Origin: DASCOT01 sp036012155
Lineage (GTDB): Bacteria; Acidobacteriota; UBA890; WLXD01
Direction: 5' to 3'
Length of the DNA: 11,799 nucleotides
NCBI GenBank assembly: GCA_036012155.1
Contig: DASCOT010000147.1
Coordinates: 1 to 11,799, forward strand
Shown here piece by piece: positions 1-5,463 of the stretch. A program made the position numbers and the translations under genes. The notes beneath the pieces are model-generated. The model was not told the origin of the DNA, ran no database searches, and saw only the letters and a program-made list of their open reading frames with translations. Within the stretch, counting starts at the first letter, position 1; each line of letters starts with the position of its first letter.

Positions 1-156
1 CTTCGCTGCCGGCTTCTTCTTCGCTGCCGGCTTCTTCTTCGCTGCGGGCTTCTTCTTCGCCGCGGGCTTCTTCTTCGCTGCGGGCTTCTTCTTCGCCGCG
101 GCCTTCTTCTTCGCTGCCGGCTTCTTCTTCGCTGCGGGCTTCTTCTTCACCGCAGG
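1..156. repeat. 18-bp in-frame tandem repeat
   Basis: Eight full units of 18 bp occupy 13-156, with a partial unit at 1-12. The plus-strand unit is CTTCTTCTTCGCTGCSGG, and variation is confined to a few wobble-like positions (GCT/GCC, GCGGG/GCCGG) plus an ACCGCAGG unit at the end nearest the start codon. On the minus strand each unit encodes PAAKKK. Low divergence between units suggests recent expansion by slippage or unequal recombination. The array runs off the window. Confidence 0.95.
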
Positions 157-198
157 CTTCTTCCTTGCCACTTTCTTCTTGGCCCTTTGCCTGGCCAT
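1..198 (-). CDS. Histone H1-like Lys/Ala/Pro-repeat protein, partial (N-terminal 66 residues)
   Basis: The reverse strand from the ATG at 196-198 stays open to the window edge. It begins MARQRAKKKVARKKPAVKKK and continues as near-perfect hexapeptides of the form PAAKKK (one is AAAKKK). A good Shine-Dalgarno (GAGAGG, 205-210) lies 6 nt upstream of the start. The composition, only Lys, Ala, Pro and a few Arg, Val and Gln, is that of bacterial histone H1-like or AlgP-type DNA-binding tails, which bind nucleic acid through charge and are intrinsically disordered. That is a family-level resemblance; nothing in the visible part is enzymatic. The C-terminus lies beyond position 1, so this may be a small free-standing H1-like protein or the basic tail of a larger one. 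The reading frame is secure because the 18-bp repeat keeps phase throughout. The specific function is unproven. Confidence 0.8.
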   Translation of the reverse strand, partial: MARQRAKKKVARKKPAVKKKPAAKKKPAAKKKAAAKKKPAAKKKPAAKKKPAAKKKPAAKKKPAAK

Positions 199-272
199 GA
201 CTTACCTCTCGAAACTCGCCGCGCTCGCCGAGGATCCCCGTCAGGCTCCACCACGGTGCGAGGGCCCGGAGC

Positions 273-300
273 GTTGTACCGAGACGACCGCGCCCGGCAA
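273..300 (-). promoter_or_regulatory. Candidate sigma70-like promoter for the histone-like gene
   Basis: On the minus strand TTGCCG (295-300) and TACAAC (273-278) are separated by 16 bp; each matches the sigma70 consensus at four of six positions. The -10 element lies about 75 nt before the histone-like start codon. This is the best pair I found in the divergent gap, but in GC-rich DNA such matches arise by chance and no transcript evidence exists here. Confidence 0.3.
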
Positions 301-336
301 GAATCACGGAGCATTACCGGAGACATTCGCTTAATG

Positions 337-352
337 TTCGCCGATAGGCGAA
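337..352. promoter_or_regulatory. Perfect 6-bp inverted repeat in the divergent intergenic region
   Basis: TTCGCC (337-342) and GGCGAA (347-352) flank the loop GATA in the most AT-rich part of the gap between the histone-like gene and the methyltransferase. It could be an operator for a dimeric regulator of either divergent gene, or a small hairpin. No oligo-T tract of terminator length follows on either strand. The rest of 199-444 contains no gene I can support. Confidence 0.3.
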
Positions 353-444
353 TTTGGTACGAATAACATCCTCTTCCGCGCCACCCCCCGCATCTCTTAT
401 GGACCGGGGCGGCGCCTCGCGTCAATGGGCCGGCGGGTCGACGG

Positions 445-1140
445 ATGATTCCGTCGACGGCGCGAACTCGCGACGCAGGCTACCCTGGCGACGTGAGTCT
501 CGGAGAGAGAGCGCGGTTCTGGCGGCAGTTTCGGCGCCAGTACAGCACCATCGGGGCGGTGACACCATCATCCCGCTACCTGGCCGCAGCCATGGTTCGG
601 CCGCTTCGGAGGCACCGGCGGACAGGCTCAGCGGAGCCGCTTCGAGTCGTCGAGATGGGATCGGGTACGGGCGCCGTCACGCGTGAAATCGCTCGTCTGA
701 TGCGCCCCGGCGACAGCCTCGATTGCTACGAGATCGATGACGGCTTGGCGAGCTACCTCCAGCGCCGAGTCGCCATCGACCAGCTGTTCGACGCTGTGCG
801 TGGTCGCGTGCGAGTGCACGTGATGCCGGCACAGGCCGCACGCCTGGACGGTGTCGCCCAGTTCGTTATCTGCAGCGTACCGTTGAACAACCTCGCACCG
901 GGCGCCGTACGCGACATCTTCGGTACCAGCGACCGGCTACTCGGCGGAGGGGGCTGGTTCACGTACTTCGAATACATCGGGCTGCCGGCACTCAAGCGAC
1001 GACTTTCCGGCGCCGCCGAACGGCGGCGCATCGACGGCGTCCAGCAGGTGAAGCGCGAGCATCGGGGCGGTGGAGCGGAGACACAAGTAGTTTGGGCCAA
1101 CATACCGCCGGCGCGCGCCGTGCATCGGCGCGGCGAATAG
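445..1140 (+). CDS. SAM-dependent methyltransferase, phospholipid N-methyltransferase (PmtA)-like
   Basis: A 231-residue class I (Rossmann-fold) methyltransferase. Motif I is clear at about residues 68-77 (VVEMGSGTGA), followed by YEID at 95-98, the usual acidic end of strand beta2 that holds the SAM ribose. A SVPLNNL segment at about 144-150 occupies motif IV. The N-terminal stretch GAVTPSSRYLAAAM (37-50) strongly resembles the start of bacterial PmtA-like proteins, which methylate phosphatidylethanolamine toward phosphatidylcholine at the inner membrane; the same fold is shared with rRNA adenine dimethylases. The start is uncertain. The ATG at 445 is used here, but a GTG at 493 (giving VSLGERARFW) leaves a 215-residue protein that begins closer to the conserved region; neither has a strong Shine-Dalgarno. 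The gene stands alone, divergent from the histone-like gene and convergent with the five-gene cluster. The methyltransferase fold is near certain; the phospholipid substrate is inferred. Confidence 0.75.
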   Translation: MIPSTARTRDAGYPGDVSLGERARFWRQFRRQYSTIGAVTPSSRYLAAAMVRPLRRHRRTGSAEPLRVVEMGSGTGAVTREIARLMRPGDSLDCYEIDDGLASYLQRRVAIDQLFDAVRGRVRVHVMPAQAARLDGVAQFVICSVPLNNLAPGAVRDIFGTSDRLLGGGGWFTYFEYIGLPALKRRLSGAAERRRIDGVQQVKREHRGGGAETQVVWANIPPARAVHRRGE

Positions 1141-1147
1141 GATTCTG

Positions 1148-1172
1148 CACCAAGCCCCAGACGGCTGTGGTG
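1148..1172. terminator. Possible bidirectional hairpin between convergent genes
   Basis: CACCAAGCC (1148-1156) pairs with GGCTGTGGTG (1163-1172) as a nine-pair stem with one bulged G (1167) and a six-base loop. It lies in the 45-bp gap between the stop of the methyltransferase (plus) and the stop of the PLP enzyme (minus). That placement suits a shared terminator, but neither side has a U-tract, so a canonical intrinsic terminator is not demonstrated. Confidence 0.3.
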
Positions 1173-1185
1173 GGAATGCGGCCTG

Positions 1186-2304
1186 CTAAAGATCGCTCAG
1201 CGATGCGAGGAACACGTCGATGTCACGCTCGGCATTCCAGATGCCGGGAGCAACGCGCAGACCTCCTTCGCGAAGGCTCACCCCTACCCCCGCTTCTCGA
1301 AGTCGAGCGTGTGCCTCGAGCGTCAGGTCAGCCCTTCGCCCTACGAGCCTCATGATCGTCGAACGTTGTCCCGGGGCCAGCGGGCTGGCGATGCGGAAGC
1401 TGTCCGGCAGCCCGGCAATCAATCGGTCGAGAAGGCAGGTGGCGTGAGCGTTTACCGCGTCGACGCCCGTTTCAACCAAGAGCTCGAGTGACTCGGCCAT
1501 CGCGGCACCGTGAATGAACGCTGCCGTCTCCGGCACATCGAAACGTATCGCGCCCGGGCGATGCTGGGGCACCAAGTCCGCGAGTCGGTTGAAGTCGTCG
1601 GCACCGACAATCGTCGCCCAGTTGAAGGCCGGAAGTCGAAACTGCCCGACCCATTCGGGGTGCACATAGGTGATCCCGGTGCCGTACGGCGACATCAGCC
1701 ATTTGTATCCAGCGATTGCCACGACGGTCGCCTTGCACCGAACGACATCGAGGGGGATCGCACCGGCCGATTGCGAAGCATCGACCAAGAACAGCGCATC
1801 GTGGCGCTCGCAAGCGGCGCCTATGTCATCGAGGTCGAGTCGTCGCCCGGTGGCGAAGTTGACGTGACCGACGCTAACCGCACGGGTGCGGGGGCAGATG
1901 GCCTCCGACACATCGTCCGGGTCTACGAACTCCACTTCAACGCCGAGTGCGCGAAGCCCCAGCCAAGGAAGATTGTTGGCAGGAAACTCGCCGGTCGGTA
2001 CCACCACGTGATCGTCGGCACGCCAATCGAGACCGCAGGCGACGAGGCTGATCCCGTGGGAGGCTCCGGTGGCCACGGCAATGTCTTGTGGACAGCAGCC
2101 AAGAAGCTCCGACGCCGCTCCGCGGATGCGGTCTGGCAGAGCGAAGTACTCCCGATCGTTGAGCCCGGACGGATCACGTTTCCAATCCAGGGCACGCTCC
2201 GCGGCGGCGATCGCCCGTCGCGCCATCGGCCCCTGGCTCGCCCCATCGAGGTAGATGCGGCCTCGCAAATCGAACTCGTTGCTCAGATCGAGCAGTGCCG
2301 TCAC
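1186..2304 (-). CDS. Class V aminotransferase-fold PLP enzyme (not a cysteine desulfurase)
   Basis: A 372-residue fold-type I PLP enzyme of the class V / isopenicillin N epimerase-kynureninase group. Visible cofactor elements in order: the TGASHG phosphate-binding turn (about 79-84), LVDASQSAG (173-181) with Asp175 to hold the pyridine nitrogen and Gln178, and AIAGYKWLMSPYGTG with the Schiff-base Lys201. The C-terminal RVAPGIWNAERDID matches the usual R-V-x-P-x-x-x-N segment of the family. There is no Cys in the position used by NifS/SufS desulfurases, so sulfur transfer is unlikely; the substrate is not deducible. Translation starts at GTG (2302-2304), overlapping the stop of the LOG gene as GTGA. 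A GAGGA Shine-Dalgarno (2314-2318) 9 nt upstream lies inside that gene, so translation is probably coupled. It is the last gene of the minus-strand cluster. Confidence 0.85.
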   Translation of the reverse strand: MTALLDLSNEFDLRGRIYLDGASQGPMARRAIAAAERALDWKRDPSGLNDREYFALPDRIRGAASELLGCCPQDIAVATGASHGISLVACGLDWRADDHVVVPTGEFPANNLPWLGLRALGVEVEFVDPDDVSEAICPRTRAVSVGHVNFATGRRLDLDDIGAACERHDALFLVDASQSAGAIPLDVVRCKATVVAIAGYKWLMSPYGTGITYVHPEWVGQFRLPAFNWATIVGADDFNRLADLVPQHRPGAIRFDVPETAAFIHGAAMAESLELLVETGVDAVNAHATCLLDRLIAGLPDSFRIASPLAPGQRSTIMRLVGRRADLTLEAHARLREAGVGVSLREGGLRVAPGIWNAERDIDVFLASLSDL

Positions 2305-3161
2305 AAAGGCGAATCCTCGCAGGGCGTCTCTGACTCATAGAAGCAGTTGATCGCTTCCCAGGCCTCGACGGCCGAGTCAGCCCAGCTGATCAACCGCAAA
2401 TCTGCGGCACTGATGGTACCTGCGGCAACCAGAGCCTCCAGGTTGATTACCTGAGACCACCAAGCCTGGCCGAAGATGACCACCGGGATCCGCCGCATCT
2501 TGCCAGTCTGGATCAGGGTCAGAGTTTCGAACAGCTCGTCGAGCGTCCCGAAGCCGCCAGGAAAAGCCACCATCGCCCTGGCGCGTAACAGGAAGTGCAT
2601 CTTGCGCATCGCGAAGTAGTGGAAGTTGAAGCAGAGCTCGGGCGTTATGTACGGATTTGGCACCTGCTCGTGCTCAATCTCGATATTGAACGCCATCGTG
2701 CTTTGTCCGGACTCGCTGGCACCGCGATTCGCCGCCTCCATGATTCCGGGACCTCCACCGGTCGTGACGACAAAGTCGTAGGGCTCCCCCTCCCGTTGAT
2801 ACTTGGCCGCCATCGACGCGAAGCGTCGTGCTTCTTGATAGTAGGGCACCAACTCGGCCAATCGGAGCGCCCGGGCGAGCGCCGCTCGGGCATCCGGATC
2901 GTCCGGAGTTCGAGAGACGGCCTCCCGCGCGCCGGCACAAGCACGCTCCGACTCCCGCGGTGAAGGAATCCGTGCGCTGCCGAAGACCACGATCGTCGAC
3001 TGGACGTTCATCTCCCGCTGCATGAGCTGCGGCTTGGCATACTCCAGCGCCAATCGGTAGCTGCGCAACTCAGGACGGCCCAGGAACTCGGGATCCCTGA
3101 AGGCCAGCCGGTGGCTGGGCAGATCAGGTGACGGGCTCGAGGTGTCGTTAGGATCGCTCAT
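2301..3161 (-). CDS. LOG-family nucleotide 5'-monophosphate phosphoribohydrolase (TIGR00730-like)
   Basis: A 286-residue Rossmann-fold protein of the LOG / formerly 'lysine decarboxylase-like' family. Both family signatures are intact: TTGGGPGIMEAANRGA (about 133-148) and PGGFGTLDE (201-209). The conserved Arg-Lys pair (RK, 186-187) lies between them. Proteins of this group cleave the N-glycosidic bond of nucleoside monophosphates, yielding a free base and ribose 5-phosphate; plant-type members activate cytokinin this way. The longer N-terminus (LEYAKPQL, then STIVVFGSAR at 55-64) and a helical insertion at about 75-120 are typical of the large bacterial subclass. The start is ATG at 3161, with only a weak AGG nearby. 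It sits 62 nt after pgi and overlaps the PLP-enzyme gene. Its product would enter the same ribose-phosphate pool handled by the upstream rpiB-like and tkt genes. The exact nucleotide substrate is unknown. Confidence 0.85.
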   Translation of the reverse strand: MSDPNDTSSPSPDLPSHRLAFRDPEFLGRPELRSYRLALEYAKPQLMQREMNVQSTIVVFGSARIPSPRESERACAGAREAVSRTPDDPDARAALARALRLAELVPYYQEARRFASMAAKYQREGEPYDFVVTTGGGPGIMEAANRGASESGQSTMAFNIEIEHEQVPNPYITPELCFNFHYFAMRKMHFLLRARAMVAFPGGFGTLDELFETLTLIQTGKMRRIPVVIFGQAWWSQVINLEALVAAGTISAADLRLISWADSAVEAWEAINCFYESETPCEDSPL

Positions 3162-3223
3162 GTCCTGAGCATACTCGCCGTCCTCGGACCTCGCCGGCTC
3201 GAGGAGCGCCTCTGCCCTCGAAG

Positions 3224-4891
3224 CTATCGTACGTCGGCCCCGCGACGCAGCGAATCAACGACAATCTCGAACGACTCGGTGATCGGAGCGTGCAGATGAA
3301 TCCGCATTACCGGCCGTTGACGCTCCCGCAACGCTTCCATGTCGCCAAGGGCCTGGGCACCCGCTACGGTTCCTAGCGTGTATCCCCGCCCGGGGATGTC
3401 CAGGTCCTCGGCGTCGTCCGCGGTAAGCAGAATGTAGACGCCGTTCGGCGGCCCTCCCTTGTGAAGCTGACCGGTCGAGTGGAGGTAGCGCGGGCCCCAG
3501 CCGAGTGTTGTCGCGACCCCGAAGCGCTCTGTCACCAAGGCCCGGGTCTCGTCGAGTAGCGCCGCGATGTGCTCGCCAACGGGCAGGAAGGCCAGCAACG
3601 CACAATAGCCTTCGCTCGCCTCCCCACACCGCTGCGTAAGCCACGCTCCAAGGGCATCGCTGTCGGGTCCAAACCCGTGACGCTGCTCCCCAGACAAGTA
3701 GAAGCTCGCGTGCTCATCCTCGAAGGCCGCGACCGGATCGGGCAGATGAGATCCTTCCTGAACGTCTTCCAGCATCCGATGTGTGCGTGCTTTCGCTGCG
3801 GCTACGTCCGGCTCATCGAAGGGGTTGATCCCCATCAACGCCCCGGCGGTGGCAACGGCAACCTCCCAGCGCAAGAACTCTGCTCCCAAGTCGGCCGGAT
3901 CCGAAAGCGTGTGACGAATCACCGGATGGCCGGCCGCCACCAACTTCTCGCCGATGAGACACGTCCGATCGTCATTCTCCGATTCGTCATCCACCACGAC
4001 GAACAGCCGATCCGAGCCGTAGAGAGCCCCGTCCAGAGGCGGCTCGCGAGTTACCGGCACCAGGCCCGTGCCCTGCTTTCCCGTGCTCTCGGCGATGAGT
4101 TGTTCGGCCCAGTCAGCAAAGCCTGTCAATCGCGGCGCGGTAACGAACGTGATCTTGTCGCGGCCGACGTTGAAAGCCTCGGCCAGGATGATGCCCAGCC
4201 TGACGCTAGGGTCGCTCGACGAAGTACGCCGAGACTCGGCCGCAACAGCCCGGTCGACCAGCGTCGCAACCGGAACTCCGGCGAGCGCCGCCGGTACCAA
4301 GCCGAAATAAGAGAGCGCCGAGAACCGCCCACCCACGTCTGGCCGGTTGCACCACACGCGGCCGCCCATCGCTTCGACTCGCTCCTGTAGCACGGTGCCG
4401 GCGTCAGTAATGGCCACCAACTCGACGGCCGCCCCCTGATGTGCCGCCGTCCGCAGAAACCACTCGGCCAGCACTTCCGTCTCCAAGGTGGTCCCCGATT
4501 TGCTGGCTACGATCACCGCCGCGCCGGCAAGCTCGGTGGCGTCTACCACCCCGATGACCGCCTCCGGTACCGTCGAGTCGATGACGCGCAAGGCATCCGT
4601 GCCGAATGCCATCGAGCAGGCTCGTGCGGCCAGGCTGCTGCCACCGATTCCGATCAGCAGCACGTCGCCTGCATGCCTACTCGGCCACCGGACGGCTCGC
4701 ATCGCACCGGGTAGCTCGAGCCACCCCAGTCGGGCAGCTACGAGCTCACGAGCCGTAGGGTCTGCGCCCCACAGTTCGGGATCGCCTGAATAGAGCCTCG
4801 CGCTGAAGCCTCGACGATCGAGCCGCTGAGCCCGGGCATCAACTGCTGCTGCTAGCGGTTCGAGGAGGTACTCGCGCTCAGCTGTCGGCAT
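3224..4891 (-). CDS. pgi: Glucose-6-phosphate isomerase, transaldolase-fusion type
   Basis: This enzyme interconverts glucose 6-phosphate and fructose 6-phosphate. Its 555 residues contain two SIS-like sugar-phosphate domains. GIGGSS (81-86) and SKSGTTLE (130-137) form the first phosphate-binding region. VGGRFSALSYFGLVPAAL is the Pgi signature 1. Then come AEQLIAESTGKQG with the likely catalytic Glu, GINPFDEPDV, and RYLHSTGQLHKGG with the catalytic His. These details match the Pgi half of bifunctional transaldolase/phosphoglucose isomerase proteins better than E. coli Pgi, yet no transaldolase domain is attached. I place the start at ATG 4891, a 14-nt overlap with the rpiB-like gene. The ATG at 4948 would add 19 unconserved residues and a 71-nt overlap. 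There is no strong Shine-Dalgarno at 4891, so coupling to the upstream gene is likely. Confidence 0.92.
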   Translation of the reverse strand: MPTAEREYLLEPLAAAVDARAQRLDRRGFSARLYSGDPELWGADPTARELVAARLGWLELPGAMRAVRWPSRHAGDVLLIGIGGSSLAARACSMAFGTDALRVIDSTVPEAVIGVVDATELAGAAVIVASKSGTTLETEVLAEWFLRTAAHQGAAVELVAITDAGTVLQERVEAMGGRVWCNRPDVGGRFSALSYFGLVPAALAGVPVATLVDRAVAAESRRTSSSDPSVRLGIILAEAFNVGRDKITFVTAPRLTGFADWAEQLIAESTGKQGTGLVPVTREPPLDGALYGSDRLFVVVDDESENDDRTCLIGEKLVAAGHPVIRHTLSDPADLGAEFLRWEVAVATAGALMGINPFDEPDVAAAKARTHRMLEDVQEGSHLPDPVAAFEDEHASFYLSGEQRHGFGPDSDALGAWLTQRCGEASEGYCALLAFLPVGEHIAALLDETRALVTERFGVATTLGWGPRYLHSTGQLHKGGPPNGVYILLTADDAEDLDIPGRGYTLGTVAGAQALGDMEALRERQRPVMRIHLHAPITESFEIVVDSLRRGADVR

Positions 4892-5447
4892 GGCCGGCGG
4901 ATGGCGTCGCTGCTCGACGTGGATGCCGCCGCCGCACGTCGAAGCCATCCTCCAATTCCTCGATCTTCAGCAGCAGGCGCTGATGCCGTTCGTTGCCGGA
5001 GAACTCGCTTGCCAGCCACACCCTCACGATCTCGGAGGCGAGATCGGGTCCGAGAACACGAGCGCTCAGGCACAGCATGTTCGCATCTGCGATCTGGCGT
5101 GCGTCCCGCGCGCTTACCGTGTCCTGGCAGCTCGCCGCACGGATTCCCGGAATCTTGTTCGCCAGGATGCTCGCGGCCGCACCCGAGCCGCAGACGACGA
5201 CGGCCAGTTCAGCCTCACCCATCAACACTGCCTGGGCCACGATCGACACGATATCGGCCGGGTCTGCCGCCTCGCTGAGGCCGCCTCCGAGGACACCGTG
5301 TTCTTTGGCCGTGTGGCGCTCTTCCCGCAGCTCGGCAACCAGTTTGTCCTTCAGTTGGTGGCCTTCATGGTCGGCGCCGAGCGCGACGCGACGCAGCCGT
5401 GTCGCCCGCGCGTCATCAACAGCCGACCGCTCGGTTGTCAGAGCCAT
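4878..5447 (-). CDS. RpiB/LacA/LacB-family sugar-phosphate isomerase with altered active-site loop
   Basis: A 189-residue member of the family that interconverts ribose 5-phosphate and ribulose 5-phosphate (or galactose-6-phosphate equivalents). ALGADHEGHQLK (22-33) supplies the conserved Asp26-His27. VVVCGSG (83-89) keeps Cys86, the usual catalytic base. ANKIPGIRA and a phosphate-binding ERHQR tail (153-157) are also present. However, the segment that reads RQHNDxNVL in E. coli RpiB is RQIADANML here (117-125), so the ring-opening His and its Asn neighbour are Ile119 and Ala120, and the DYP sugar-loop motif is also changed. About 30 residues beyond the usual C-terminus are Arg-rich and unconserved. 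I chose ATG 5447 because GAAGGA lies 7 nt upstream; an ATG at 5471 overlaps tkt and has poor spacing. It may be a divergent isomerase with another substrate, or inactive. Confidence 0.82.
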   Translation of the reverse strand: MALTTERSAVDDARATRLRRVALGADHEGHQLKDKLVAELREERHTAKEHGVLGGGLSEAADPADIVSIVAQAVLMGEAELAVVVCGSGAAASILANKIPGIRAASCQDTVSARDARQIADANMLCLSARVLGPDLASEIVRVWLASEFSGNERHQRLLLKIEELEDGFDVRRRHPRRAATPSAGHADS

Positions 5448-5454
5448 GTCTTCG

Positions 5455-5460
5455 TCCTTC
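5455..5460 (-). promoter_or_regulatory. Ribosome binding site that fixes the rpiB-like start
   Basis: GAAGGA on the minus strand, 7 nt before the ATG at 5447, in the 16-nt gap after the tkt stop codon. The alternative upstream ATG at 5471 has only GGAG one base away, too close for normal initiation. Confidence 0.6.
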
Positions 5461-5463
5461 CCA

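Noticed and set aside
1..156. Tandem repeat as a CRISPR array or satellite
   Set aside because: There are no spacers; the 18-bp units abut directly and keep one reading frame with a start codon and Shine-Dalgarno.
147..425. 92-codon minus-strand ORF overlapping the histone-like start region
   Set aside because: It is in a different frame from the AKKKPA repeat gene, has no family resemblance, and crosses the likely promoter region of that gene.
354..686. 110-codon plus-strand ORF
   Set aside because: It overlaps the methyltransferase in another frame; the methyltransferase frame carries clear SAM-binding motifs.
1186..2304. Cysteine desulfurase (NifS/SufS) assignment for the PLP enzyme
   Set aside because: The C-terminal active-site Cys is absent; the matching segment is RVAPGIWN, typical of other class V members.
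3162..3223. Possible terminator hairpin between pgi and the LOG gene (CGAGG/CCTCG on the minus strand)
   Set aside because: The stem is only five pairs with a large loop and no U-tract, so it does not support splitting the cluster.
3569..4390. 273-codon plus-strand ORF opposite pgi, and similar long opposite-strand ORFs at 1510-2340 and 6502-7065
   Set aside because: These are open only because of GC-rich codon bias on the other strand; each lies fully within a gene with intact family motifs and shows no domain of its own.
4892..4948. Upstream ATG at 4948 for pgi
   Set aside because: It adds 19 unconserved residues and a 71-nt overlap with the rpiB-like gene; ATG 4891 fits the family length better.
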